IMG/VR virus record: IMGVR_UViG_3300028030_000272
Location: 1-44,603 of that record
Reading direction: 5' to 3' (one strand)
Length of the DNA: 44,603 bases
Source: a virus
A program made the translations under genes and the position numbers. Below are positions 25,501 to 32,725 of this stretch, piece after piece (the first letter of the stretch is position 1; every line of letters starts with the position of its first letter). Below the pieces are notes generated by a model. It was not told where the DNA came from, made no database searches, and worked only from the letters and a program-made list of their open reading frames with translations.

Positions 25501-25871
25501 AGGGGATCAGCCAGGTGGAAAGCGGAACGGAATTCACCAATAGTCCGGAACTTGTTGAGTCAACAGTGAAAGACCTGAAAAAGGAACAGCTTGAAGAGGG
25601 TCAAATACCAGACTACATGTTAGGTATGTTGGAATCTAATGAGAGTAAACCGGAAGAGCCGGAAGAATCAGAAGAATCTGATGATTTTTCAGATCTTCTT
25701 GATTTTGATATGGACGATGATGAAGATGACGATGGGTTTAAGATTTCATTCTTCCAACCAACGTCAAGACCGATCATTATTGAAGAAAAGGTTAGCCTAT
25801 ACAATGATAGTGATGAGTCATTCGGAATATCATATAATACAAACTCGATTGATGAATACCTGAAGAAGTAA
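19542..25871 (+). CDS. Giant (2109-residue) hypothetical protein, probable virion component
   Basis: The protein is not recognised. It is mostly charged helix (many Lys, Asp, Glu, Ile, Ser) with coiled-coil stretches, notably near residues 355-430 and 1600-1700. There are few Cys or Trp, no signal peptide, no P-loop and no polymerase or protease motif that I can see. The last about 150 residues are a disordered acidic tail with EEPEESEESDD and DDDEDDD blocks and a short C-terminal IDEYLKK. Such size and composition suit an internal head or injected virion protein of a large phage. It is flanked by hairpins at 19467-19514 and 25900-25936, so it is a single-gene unit. The acidic tail resembles that of the 30298-30771 product. 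Confidence 0.75.
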   Translation: MRNSFGSDTIRSVIIASSILGGYDNELTDIVKTIVKKNNTKIRMANLYKGLLRMRVADSKKPAKNKKQEVPSSGNDFPRSFLENIGGFITGILTNMTLSGSNNEKTNVGAGLLVSPFFTGKTNKIYTVNYDGKQVERYMPTGDNGKPGKNTYALVGSAIKNTVLGMLSDLRITSSYKVSIIQDAEDIIEEYIEALLGDEIRRVSESRKSIASANVEAVDKAIRSLFETEKDVFDPETILSMNMDERKTLLTKYVDLSKILLRRSGNTTVTSASTVADMILLKYAFALSGDVDKAKEYAYMISKEVLKIAFNMSVNLLASRKWGVGRQVTDYFRRRLRLYQIPIYEQYQNVLYNIESQRDHIDSLKNKLKSVSGSDAAKKIESNIRSAEVKLEKFNNDRDKLRSRLQKEIIKKVLKENENISKEEAIAMAIDEINKIPPKSRYVGRDISVNKLSEEGSEENPAGWDEVLTKMHSDSTFGGSGNEINDEESDADKLKRIMNGYVDWIIDTKSDGTTIDKDFAEKIKSYVNGGLLDNDKDSKQLASKLLNTVGYSSNPISAIVFNNFGYEVKNGKKKFVKEIAIPLIEKSLANKNVKDLLAHVDYEKEIEALGKKFNVATDGRISSNLKVSTGFSKIADDELSDYESMFEDLGETEEPQDENETISKSSLYIINKIQQELGDATDNQIKQVYDSIRDILAKSTGVSLSSTSNKMRDVDKAVGDIRKFINSDENKKSGNSSKKLNYNWNMLLLEFGDFIGKSRYDMRYEGGSSRGITKDFETYLTNRYNIMKDPVAKYLLETYFVGKEYKETSKIIRELRDGYLDSVSNYLSIKHPATYVELRSNGVGIGPNASIFDQFGDRIISLVKIVNECINAQDNGETSSYSKKECMHYNKELNAKLRDEGMRTEDIEQFMSAIMKMSSSGCVIKNFVDQFVDISINATMITAGVMDEKLANKYRLDLSRFNESLRKCNLTLNIVKNLAVETYKGDDVKEDLLYDISKFVESYYGDHGPEDVEKLLNTINSIGLINVEIDDSGDIDVKVKNDRLYKDIFERGLNVDFDISRKAINYSNMEILNNDMEDKSIHIMDVDYVRDTFENMVTGNEEAEAVNSEIYADAIKDSVDETIVSNMNYDPKVFIPSDKSRKVIDSMIYSLYMKSHMNNILLNGTKVKISGRLLNHLRNTQKYDESKKYEATVSPAELVSWIMYTKNSGYHFYDDDPEVDATKMKADDMYEARYLALSGMRDNALREIDRSTNLNKYRSSMIKYYVKKNMEGVDKLKNGVNMTDSVDVNSIIGSLNYRFNKLVGGEGNITIGSILNIARTEYDKEGKMVHDKNAIRNRLIGVRDLIGSVVSPTIIDLAKKDEKYRHAYMSMIEAQKEYEKNMMKVIGISDDVKRNNLENRVIAQIRRAVSVSINIMFRRIYDEVSKNIYEQIDIDSEEGEKSFIGAYKKYVENKKSRLDSKIKRENVFDVSVINKFVNELNSMFIELNDDRSNRSYVINEINSAINNIVNQNSNAVIGDESRKRKKLTEKEIKERKKNVGKYFDSIKKNFKLSDVKFDNNGMISSVEGVNNTILEIERGIIEHELVNAGKLVTLLRYMHIIDGVLKKKTGKKTSSKMSIIKSIRIAAGQKSIKSVISKISENIRSYITDGVDKHLDEIISGIDNNTGGVSINVVNGINGIVNEMKKDISSIDDIKSALINLGINSKNPDKVIDTMIIGLRFGKLSDIFNIGRQYKMNNVIDMIQSRLGKSRGGHSFDLTGTDSINDEISKKVDEESDKIGNNASTMDEFSKSMEALKYAYELKGNVIDINSGEKIDVTKMICSNKFNGNDVVLSNDSSSLVTAYKKLIEFFKSYGTVNMCNSYSGKEIGDDAYVLLNSVYWSTIIGNMDKINVMKKNEKKDISPDNMKDVYVKYYNRIIQIAAKYGVKFDLESVIDIMTGESMVISGRPISKVDDKSVHDLPGEINMPEEPTKSELSSGGIPNDLNQGISQVESGTEFTNSPELVESTVKDLKKEQLEEGQIPDYMLGMLESNESKPEEPEESEESDDFSDLLDFDMDDDEDDDGFKISFFQPTSRPIIIEEKVSLYNDSDESFGISYNTNSIDEYLKK

Positions 25872-25899
25872 ACGACTGTAATGTTTATATGTCGATAAC

Positions 25900-25936
25900 A
25901 TCGGCCCTCTTTCTTGTACATAGGGAGAGGGCCGAT
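25900..25936 (+). terminator. Hairpin terminator
   Basis: ATCGGCCCTCT (25900-25910) pairs with AGAGGGCCGAT (25926-25936), an 11-base-pair GC-rich stem with a 15-base loop, right after the 2109-residue gene. The following TTCAT is only weakly U-rich. Confidence 0.65.
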
Positions 25937-25962
25937 TCATGTCATAGGAGTATCTAAAGAAA

Positions 25963-26175
25963 ATGAACGGAAAAGAAGAAAAAGAGATAGTTAACGTTCG
26001 TTGTAGGTCAGGGTTTTCTAGGACTAGGGGAACACCGGGATCAAATTATGATTATACCATGACTCGGTGTTCATCTGAAACCGCGTATGTCATAAACAGA
26101 TCAAGCAATTCAATAACACTTAGGTGTACACAGTGTGGATTTAGTTGGACGATAAACACCGGTGGTAAGTTTTAG
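25963..26175 (+). CDS. Small Cys-containing protein
   Basis: The 70-residue product ends with CTQCGF, and two other Cys occur near residues 13 and 32, so one zinc site is likely. It starts with a short acidic/basic helix. It lies just before a second zinc-ribbon gene. Function unknown; small zinc proteins next to clamp-loader genes might be replication or transcription accessories. Confidence 0.5.
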   Translation: MNGKEEKEIVNVRCRSGFSRTRGTPGSNYDYTMTRCSSETAYVINRSSNSITLRCTQCGFSWTINTGGKF

Positions 26176-26180
26176 GCGTC

Positions 26181-26366
26181 ATGGTAATATTTAGATGCCC
26201 TGAGTGCGGAACAAGGCTAGAACAATACGGAAAAATAAACGAATTTGTGTGCATCAAGTGTAAAAAATTATATAAGGCAAATATAAAGGTAGAGTATATA
26301 GAGTTGTCATCAATAGATGATAGAAAGATGATAGAAGATGGACATAATAAAACTAGTGACAAATAG
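26181..26366 (+). CDS. Small zinc-ribbon protein
   Basis: The 61-residue product has the pairs CPECG (residues 6-10) and CIKCK (about 25-29), a textbook four-Cys zinc ribbon, followed by a short acidic tail. The first pair resembles those of transcription and translation-associated ribbons. Its 3' end overlaps the delta-prime-like gene by 29 bases. No specific role can be assigned. Confidence 0.6.
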   Translation: MVIFRCPECGTRLEQYGKINEFVCIKCKKLYKANIKVEYIELSSIDDRKMIEDGHNKTSDK

Positions 26367-27006
26367 TTTTGTTCCGATATGCGTTAGTTGTGATACGAAG
26401 AGCACCATAAACTCGATAATAGATGAGTTCAAAAACCTTAATGACAGAAACATATTACATGTTTGTGGAGCGTGTGAAATAACTAATGGTAAAAAGTTCA
26501 TTCCAGTAATAAACGAGTTTTGTTTCAACCCATCAATAGATCTTCAGCCAAAGATATTGATCTCTGATTTCACTGATGGAATACAAGACGTCACTCAAGA
26601 CGCATACCTTAGAATATGTGAGAATGTTCAATCATATAATAAGGTATTGATATTTGTTAATGACGAGTATGATTTAAGTGAGGCTCTTCGCTCTCGTTTA
26701 AGAGTAGTTAGAATTGTTGGTGAGTTTGTTATATCAAATAACTTTCTTAGACTATCTGAGTTCATTGTAAACGAGTTTGATAAAGCAAAATTTTATGGTG
26801 TTCCAAAAATAGTTGTTGATATTCCTGTCGGAATGTCTTTCGATAAAAAACAACTAATAGAATCAATGAAGATAGCAGCTCATAACTTAAGGGATTCTGG
26901 TAAGCTTGAAGAAGCCATAAAAGTTTATAGTTTTATCTCAAGACTTTATACCGATCTATACACTAAGACAGAGCTTCTTTGGGGCGATTTTGTCATACAA
27001 ATGTAG
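26338..27006 (+). CDS. Clamp loader delta-prime-like subunit (HolB-like)
   Basis: The 222-residue protein lacks a P-loop. It contains the core of a clamp-loader delta-prime fold: ILISDFTDGIQDVTQDAYLR, then KVLIFVNDEYDLSEALRSRL. This matches the helix before sensor 1, the sensor-1 strand and the SRC-like segment (SRLRVVRI) of AAA+ clamp-loader subunits. It is shorter than bacterial delta-prime (about 330 residues), lacking an obvious N-terminal zinc module. The next gene is delta-like and DnaX is at 41148, so the assignment is well supported by context. It would sit at the stationary end of the pentameric loader. A start inside the upstream gene is implied by the 29-base overlap. Confidence 0.6.
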   Translation: MDIIKLVTNSFVPICVSCDTKSTINSIIDEFKNLNDRNILHVCGACEITNGKKFIPVINEFCFNPSIDLQPKILISDFTDGIQDVTQDAYLRICENVQSYNKVLIFVNDEYDLSEALRSRLRVVRIVGEFVISNNFLRLSEFIVNEFDKAKFYGVPKIVVDIPVGMSFDKKQLIESMKIAAHNLRDSGKLEEAIKVYSFISRLYTDLYTKTELLWGDFVIQM

Positions 27007-27016
27007 TTAAGGATCC

Positions 27017-27898
27017 ATGGCCAATGTAGTAGTTTCAGGAACCGATGAGTTCCAAATAGAGATGTTTGTTGATGGAATGGCAGACTCATACTTGGGTGGA
27101 TATGCTAAGTATGATGATATAAACCGCCTTCTAATTGATAACGAATATGGTAAACTAGTTGGTAAGCTTGTGATAGTGTATGGATCAGACGTCATTCATG
27201 ATCTAGATACTGGTGGGTTTGACGTAGTTTATGTGTCTAACAGTATACGTTGTGATACGTGCAAGAACATTGTCTTGAATGAGTTCAAACCATACGACGA
27301 AAAGTCTGTCATACGGTGGATCAACGATTACGGAAGCTCTATCGGCGTTGATCTGACATCGGTAGCAAAGCCATTATTTATAAACTGTGGTAATAGCACT
27401 AGAAAGATCCACTCTGAAATACAAAAGCTGGTACAACTGTCAGGGTTTTATAGTAGTATTCAGATGGATCTTTTTAAGTCTGTTGTCTGCTACTCGAATG
27501 CAATAACACCGAGTTTGGTGATAGATTCGATGTGTAGCGGAAATGTACACGCATGTGTCGGGTTTTATGATAAACTCCAGGAAAGATATGATGAAACAGG
27601 CTGGATCGCCACGTATTTACATGCCTTTTTACAAAGATGTGTCAAAATCCATCAATTTACATCATTTCGTATTGATGATGAAACAGCCTCAAAGTCACTT
27701 AATATATCAAAAGGTCAGTATTACTTACTCAAAAAACGATATAAACTTTGGACTAGGGAACAGTTACTAGATTCAATAGGTGTCGTGAATGAGGTTAATA
27801 GACTTCATAGGGAAGGCACTGTTGGATCAGAGTCACTTTTAGAAAAGCAATTAATAAAGTTGTCTTTGGAGGCTAAGAAATGTCTAACGAGAGCGTAG
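27017..27898 (+). CDS. Clamp loader delta-like subunit (HolA-like)
   Basis: The 293-residue protein fits the HolA layout. It has an N-terminal AAA+-like region without Walker motifs ([16 protein letters not shown]), a middle linker with [21 protein letters not shown] (the position of the delta domain II helix that senses cofactors), and a C-terminal collar with [20 protein letters not shown] and then [20 protein letters not shown]. The last block matches the region of HolA that reads 'lg-x-y-x-x-k-x-a-x-w' followed by a helix ending in a glycine-containing [14 protein letters not shown]. Delta opens the clamp. Its 3' end overlaps nrdJ by 19 bases. Confidence 0.6.
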   Translation: MANVVVSGTDEFQIEMFVDGMADSYLGGYAKYDDINRLLIDNEYGKLVGKLVIVYGSDVIHDLDTGGFDVVYVSNSIRCDTCKNIVLNEFKPYDEKSVIRWINDYGSSIGVDLTSVAKPLFINCGNSTRKIHSEIQKLVQLSGFYSSIQMDLFKSVVCYSNAITPSLVIDSMCSGNVHACVGFYDKLQERYDETGWIATYLHAFLQRCVKIHQFTSFRIDDETASKSLNISKGQYYLLKKRYKLWTREQLLDSIGVVNEVNRLHREGTVGSESLLEKQLIKLSLEAKKCLTRA

Positions 27899-30237
27899 CG
27901 GTATTGAACGAAGTCGTCATAGAAATAGAAAATACGAAATCAGGAATCAATATCATGCCATCTAGAAACGGGCTCGGATCCATCAAAAGAGTGTTCACTG
28001 ATGAGGGCGTGGATCCGTATGATACCATAAAGTGGAAGATCGTTACAGCTCATACGTTAGATAATAATGGGAAGACTAAAGTAGACATCGAAAACGTTGA
28101 GGTTCCAGAGTTCTGGTCTGAGTCTACGATCAATACTATTGTTCCCAAATACTTTCGAATGATCAATGGTGTTCAAGAAAAGTCTCTGAAGTCTGTGGTA
28201 GATAGGGTCGTCAACACAATAGTTGATTGGTGTGATGAGCAAGACTACTTTAGCGATAGTAACGATAAAGATGTCTACTCTGATGAAATGAAATACGCTA
28301 TCGTTCATCAATATGGTGCTTTTAACTCTCCGGTTTGGTTTAATTTAGGTGTTCCCGGAAGAAAGCAGACTGTTAGCGCTTGTTTTATTTCAGAGGTGGA
28401 AGACTCATTAGAGTCTATCATGGAATTTCAAGCCAATGAGCTTAGAATTTTCGCCGCTGGATCTGGCTCTGGTGTGAATATTTCATCTGTTCGTTCTTCA
28501 TATGAGAAGCTTTCATCCGGGTCGTATGTGTCTGGACCTATGTCGTGGATGAAGATGAATGATATGGGCGCGGCGGCTATGAAGTCAGGTGGTAGTACGA
28601 GGAATGCCGCTAAGATGGTGATCATGAACATTGATCATCCAGACATAATTGAAACTATGGATGGGCGGCCTGGATTTATTAGAGCTAAAGCTGTTGAAGA
28701 ACAAAGAGCAAGGGACCTAGCTAGCATCGGATATTCAGCTAATTTTAGTGATCCAAATTCCGTTCAAAAATCGGTAGCGTATCAAAACGCCAACTTTTCT
28801 GTTAGCATTACAGATGAGTTCATGAAAGCCGCGAAAAACAGGAAGTGGTTTGCCACTCATGCTGTTACAACTGGCGAAACCGTAAAAATGTACGACGCAA
28901 AAGAGATGATGCGTGAAATCGCTAAGGCCACGTGGGAATGTGGCGATCCTGGTGTTCAATTTTATGACACAATCAATAGTTGGCATACTACCCCAAAGAA
29001 TGGTCCGATCGTTTCTAGCAACCCATGTTCTGAATTTCTTCATGTAAATAACACAGCGTGTAATTTGTGCGCATTGAATCTCGTTAAGTTTTTGAATGAT
29101 GATAACTCATTCAAGTTCGATGAGTTTGAGCAAGCGGTGAAGATTTTCACGATGGCTCAAAATGCGTTTGTCGACAAAGCTAACTACCCAACGCGTGAGA
29201 TCTCATACAACTCAAGTAAACTTCGTCCGATCGGGCTTAATTTCGGTAACTTAGGCGCTTTTGTTATGAAACTTGGGTATGGCTACGATTCTGACGAAGC
29301 TAGGGGTATTGCGGCTGCGTTAGCCTCTCTTATGACAGGAAGTGCGTATCTGAACTCTGCTCTTATGGCCAGGGAACTTGGGGCTTTCCATTACTATTAT
29401 TCAAACTCAGATGATATGCTTAGGGTCATTCGTCAGCACAAGCAGGCGAGTGATAACATCGAGAATAAGTATGGAAAGATTGCTCTAGGTTCACAGTTTA
29501 AGGGTCGTCTTGATGAAATTTGGAACAAGGTCCTTAACTATGGTAGCACATACGGATTTTATAATTCACAAGTAACACTTCAAGCTCCTCTAGGGACTCT
29601 TTCGTTCTTCATGGGTCTTGAAACGTCGGGCATTGAACCGGCCTATTCACTGGCAATAAAGAAGGACATGATAGACGGAACAGACGCCATAATTTTAGTG
29701 AAATCCGTAAGGCCCGCTCTTCGTTCTCTTGGATATAAGGAAGAGATTGAAGGCATCATGGACTATTTTGCTAAGAGTGGAACACTTGAGGGCGCTCCTG
29801 GGCTAAAGAAAGAGCACGAAAAGGTATTTGATTGTGCCATGCCGTCTGGAACTGGGAAGAGGTTCCTTTCACCTATGAGTCATATTAAAATGATGGCGGC
29901 GATCCAGCCTTTGATCTCTGGTGCTCAATCTAAGACTGTGAATGTTCCCGAATCTGCTACGGTTGAAGATATTGAAGACATCTACATGAAAGCCTGGGAA
30001 CTTGGAATTAAGTGCGTAGCCATCTATAGGGACGGGAGTAAGGTTTCTCAAGTTTTAGGTAACAAGGAAAAGGAAAAGCCTGTTAAGAAGTTTGAAAATA
30101 AGTTCCCGTCAGTAGTTCCCGTGTCAAACGTTGTTAACATGGACGGTCCGCCGTGTTACTTATGTGGAGAAACTACTAGAAGAAATGGATCATGCTACGT
30201 TTGTCCGAAGTGTGGGACGACCACTGGATGTAGCTGA
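27880..30237 (+). CDS. nrdJ: Adenosylcobalamin-dependent (class II) ribonucleotide reductase
   Basis: The 785-residue protein is complete. It has [11 protein letters not shown] (148-158), SACF (Cys 168), a GSGSG-rich loop (194-198), the catalytic NPCSE (381-385), and [19 protein letters not shown] further on. The C-terminus has a zinc/redox tail with Cys at 759, 762, 772, 775, 778 and 784. Class II enzymes use adenosylcobalamin instead of a radical-generating subunit, reduce ribonucleotides to deoxynucleotides and work in air or without it. The phage thus depends on host B12. GGAGG (27867-27871) lies 8 bases before the ATG, a strong ribosome binding site. A long hairpin ends the gene. It supplies dNTPs for replication, including the dGMP pool needed by a PurZ pathway. 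Confidence 0.9.
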   Translation: MSNESVAVLNEVVIEIENTKSGINIMPSRNGLGSIKRVFTDEGVDPYDTIKWKIVTAHTLDNNGKTKVDIENVEVPEFWSESTINTIVPKYFRMINGVQEKSLKSVVDRVVNTIVDWCDEQDYFSDSNDKDVYSDEMKYAIVHQYGAFNSPVWFNLGVPGRKQTVSACFISEVEDSLESIMEFQANELRIFAAGSGSGVNISSVRSSYEKLSSGSYVSGPMSWMKMNDMGAAAMKSGGSTRNAAKMVIMNIDHPDIIETMDGRPGFIRAKAVEEQRARDLASIGYSANFSDPNSVQKSVAYQNANFSVSITDEFMKAAKNRKWFATHAVTTGETVKMYDAKEMMREIAKATWECGDPGVQFYDTINSWHTTPKNGPIVSSNPCSEFLHVNNTACNLCALNLVKFLNDDNSFKFDEFEQAVKIFTMAQNAFVDKANYPTREISYNSSKLRPIGLNFGNLGAFVMKLGYGYDSDEARGIAAALASLMTGSAYLNSALMARELGAFHYYYSNSDDMLRVIRQHKQASDNIENKYGKIALGSQFKGRLDEIWNKVLNYGSTYGFYNSQVTLQAPLGTLSFFMGLETSGIEPAYSLAIKKDMIDGTDAIILVKSVRPALRSLGYKEEIEGIMDYFAKSGTLEGAPGLKKEHEKVFDCAMPSGTGKRFLSPMSHIKMMAAIQPLISGAQSKTVNVPESATVEDIEDIYMKAWELGIKCVAIYRDGSKVSQVLGNKEKEKPVKKFENKFPSVVPVSNVVNMDGPPCYLCGETTRRNGSCYVCPKCGTTTGCS

Positions 30238-30241
30238 TACT

Positions 30242-30294
30242 AAATACTTTTGAGGCCCGAATCTGTTATGCTGATCCGGGCCTCAAAAGTATTT
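30242..30294. terminator. Bidirectional hairpin terminator
   Basis: AAATACTTTTGAGGCCCG (30242-30259) pairs perfectly with CGGGCCTCAAAAGTATTT (30277-30294), an 18-base-pair stem with a 17-base loop. It sits between convergent nrdJ (stop at 30237) and the minus-strand gene ending at 30298, so it can serve both strands. Confidence 0.85.
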
Positions 30295-30297
30295 GAT

Positions 30298-30771
30298 TTA
30301 TTCTTCTTCGAGACTCTTCAAGAAATCGTCAATTGAACTCTCTTCCTCGGATTCCTCTTCTTCTTCCTCGGATTCCTCTTCTTTTGATTCTTTCTTCTTT
30401 GGCTTTTCTTCCTCTTCCGATTCCTCGGACTCTTCCTCGTATTCCTCTTCAGGCTCCGGCCCGAATTCCTCTTCAGTTTCTTCCTCAGATTTTTCACTGA
30501 CGCCAGATCCTGATTTAACCTGATCCATGATTTCCTTTAGTTTGTCGCCAATTTCCATCACAGATCCGGTAATCTCATCGATCGATGATGTATCATCTAA
30601 GTATTCGTAAAGTCTAACTATTCTAGCATTGATTGAAAACACATCACGAAGAGCGTCTGACACTATTTCGTAAGGTTTTTGATTTTTTCCGCCAGCGGCA
30701 ACTCTGCTCTTTGATACTTCAATCAAATAAGCTCTTCTGGCAAGTTTATTTAGTGTACTTAGTTTTTTCAT
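30298..30771 (-). CDS. Acidic-tailed small protein
   Basis: The 157-residue protein has a basic helical N-terminal half (about 1-90) and a second half of Glu/Ser repeats (EEESEE, EEYEEE) ending in SSIDDFLKSLEEE. The strongly negative tail could mimic DNA or serve as a docking peptide, for example for the clamp or polymerase. The final IDDFLKSL has the spacing of a short amphipathic peptide. No family is recognised. The tail resembles the acidic end of the 2109-residue protein. Transcription on the minus strand within the plus-strand replication block is notable. Confidence 0.55.
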   Translation of the reverse strand: MKKLSTLNKLARRAYLIEVSKSRVAAGGKNQKPYEIVSDALRDVFSINARIVRLYEYLDDTSSIDEITGSVMEIGDKLKEIMDQVKSGSGVSEKSEEETEEEFGPEPEEEYEEESEESEEEEKPKKKESKEEESEEEEEESEEESSIDDFLKSLEEE

Positions 30772-30853
30772 TTTTATTTCTTCCCAGCCTATTAAGACGG
30801 ATTTGACCTATAGTTTGTTTACACTTAAACTGTACAAAATAACTCTATTATAC

Positions 30854-30868
30854 AAGTGTAGTATAATG
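30854..30868 (+). promoter_or_regulatory. Recurring motif AAGTGTAGTATAATG before ligA
   Basis: GTGTAGTATAA (30856-30866) ends 4 bases before the ATG at 30871. The same 11-mer, at the same distance from its ATG, precedes dnaX (41133-41143). It contains a perfect TATAAT, but no -35 box is visible. A phage-specific promoter giving an almost leaderless transcript is one reading; a translation-start motif is the other. Confidence 0.5.
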
Positions 30869-30870
30869 TC

Positions 30871-31959
30871 ATGGATATCAAGCAACTTGAAGATCTAATC
30901 TTGCAGGCTAGGAAAGCGTATTATAATTTAGATCCTATCATGAGTGATAGTGAATATGATGCGCTCATAGATAAATTGAACTCGTTGAATCCAAAGTCTG
31001 ATAATATTACACAGGTCGGGTATCCGATCGATAGATCTGTCGGCGGATGGAAAAAACAAAAACACAAGATAATGATGGGTTCACTGAATAAAGTGAACCT
31101 AGAAAGCGAGTTTGTAGATTGGGTCGGAATAAACTCACACAGTGATCTTTTGATAACTCACAAACTCGATGGATCATCGCTTGAACTAGTTTATTTTGGT
31201 GGTAAACTAAAATCGTGTGTTACTAGAGGGGACGGTATTGTCGGTGAAGATATCACACCTAATGGTGCATTGATCCCAACAATACCAAAGACGATTTCAT
31301 ATGATGGTGATTTGTTTGTGCGTGGGGAAGTTGTTATATACAAACAAACGTTCAATGATATCTATGGTAGTCAATATTCAAATCCTAGAAATGCTGCCAA
31401 TGGAAAGATGAAAAACTATCATGATCCATCAGGGTGTAAACATCTGACGTTTGTAGCTTATACGATCATGGGAATCGATGGTGTTAACTATGAAAATCAA
31501 GTATTTGAGACGTTAAAAGGTTTAGGATTTGTTATTCCTGATTATCATGTTGGTGATGTGAAATCTGTCATTGAGTGGCATAACAAGTGTATGGAAAACA
31601 GAGATTCAATACCGTACATGATCGATGGAACCGTGATTAGAATAAACAACATGCAAGTTCAAAGAGACATGGGCGATAAAAACATGCGCCCTGTTGGACA
31701 AATAGCATGGAAACCGGAGTCTAAATCTAAGACAACAGAAATCGTTGACGTTGAATGGAACGTTGGATCAACGGGTAGGATAACTCCAGTAGCAATAGTG
31801 AAACCTGTTGAAATAGACGGTGTAACAATTACTAGGGTATCACTTCATAACATCAAAATGTTCAAGAGTTTACAATTGAAAAAATCAGATATTGTAATAG
31901 TCACAAGAAGAAATGACGTAATACCATATTTGACAAAGCCTCAAATGGAGGTTCAATAA
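30871..31959 (+). CDS. ligA: NAD+-dependent DNA ligase, subunit A (adenylation and OB domains)
   Basis: The 362-residue protein contains the NMN-binding domain Ia (YYNLDPIMSDSEYD, 17-30), the adenylation domain with the active Lys 98 in HKLDG, RGDG (119-122), SNPRNAANG and the IDGTVIRINN segment, and an OB fold ending near the C-terminus (TRRNDVIPYL). Bacterial LigA continues with a zinc finger, helix-hairpin-helix and BRCT domain; here those are in the next gene. The break falls exactly in the linker between the OB fold and the zinc finger, so no domain is damaged. It seals nicks during replication and repair. Confidence 0.88.
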   Translation: MDIKQLEDLILQARKAYYNLDPIMSDSEYDALIDKLNSLNPKSDNITQVGYPIDRSVGGWKKQKHKIMMGSLNKVNLESEFVDWVGINSHSDLLITHKLDGSSLELVYFGGKLKSCVTRGDGIVGEDITPNGALIPTIPKTISYDGDLFVRGEVVIYKQTFNDIYGSQYSNPRNAANGKMKNYHDPSGCKHLTFVAYTIMGIDGVNYENQVFETLKGLGFVIPDYHVGDVKSVIEWHNKCMENRDSIPYMIDGTVIRINNMQVQRDMGDKNMRPVGQIAWKPESKSKTTEIVDVEWNVGSTGRITPVAIVKPVEIDGVTITRVSLHNIKMFKSLQLKKSDIVIVTRRNDVIPYLTKPQMEVQ

Positions 31960-31960
31960 A

Positions 31961-32725
31961 ATGTTTGAAATGCCGAGACAATGTCCTGTATGCGGTGAAC
32001 CTACGGAGATTATAGGTGATTTCCTTTATTGTATTAATGATGGGTGTAGTTCTAGGGATCGTGGGTTCATCAAGTCGTGGATACAAAATATAGGAATTTT
32101 GTACTGGGGCGATGCGATGATAGACTCCATGATTGACGATGGAGTTTCATCGGTTTCTCAACTGTATAAAATGTCTCCGTATGAGATACAACAGTATTGT
32201 TCTGGACAGAAGATGGCCGACAAGTGCTTCAGAAGCTTGCATGAGGCCAAAGTGACGTTGATTACTTTCCTGGCTTCTCTTAATATAAAGGGAGTCGGAA
32301 CGAGCGTATCATCACTAATAGTGGATAGTGGTTTTGATAGTATTGATAAAATATTGTCAATTACATACAATGATCTAGTAGTGATAGATGGAATCGGTGA
32401 TAAAATCGCGGACGTGTTTGTTAGTGGTATTCAGGCTAAAAAACAAGAGATACTTGAACTATCCAAGATCATTGAGTTTGAAACCGTTGACAGTAAACTT
32501 GCCGATTATACTATCTGCATAACTGGAGACACCCCTATACCTAGAAGTGCCATTCATGCAAAAATACTTGAACTCGGTGGTAAAGTATCGAAGTCTGTTT
32601 CGAGTAAAACAAATTTGCTTGTTTGTTCAAACCTAGAGTCAAATTCGTCTAAAATGAAAAAGGCGAAAAAGCTCGGGTGTAATATCATGCACGTTTCTGA
32701 CTTCATGAGAATGATTGATGAGTAG
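31961..32725 (+). CDS. NAD+-dependent DNA ligase, subunit B (zinc finger, HhH, BRCT)
   Basis: The 254-residue protein starts with a zinc finger (C8, C11, C24, C29), then a helix-hairpin-helix region (about 40-165, with LNIKGVGTSVSSLI and DGIGDKIA) and a BRCT domain (about 182-254). This is the C-terminal half of LigA. The ATG begins 2 bases after the upstream TAA, in another frame, so the halves should be made as separate polypeptides and probably assemble. No slippery sequence is evident. The 3' end overlaps the recD2-like gene by 8 bases, counted from its ATG at 32718. Confidence 0.85.
   Translation: MFEMPRQCPVCGEPTEIIGDFLYCINDGCSSRDRGFIKSWIQNIGILYWGDAMIDSMIDDGVSSVSQLYKMSPYEIQQYCSGQKMADKCFRSLHEAKVTLITFLASLNIKGVGTSVSSLIVDSGFDSIDKILSITYNDLVVIDGIGDKIADVFVSGIQAKKQEILELSKIIEFETVDSKLADYTICITGDTPIPRSAIHAKILELGGKVSKSVSSKTNLLVCSNLESNSSKMKKAKKLGCNIMHVSDFMRMIDE

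Noticed and set aside
31945-31970. Programmed frameshift joining the two ligase genes
   Set aside because: There is no slippery heptamer. The second part has its own ATG, and the break lies precisely at a domain linker.
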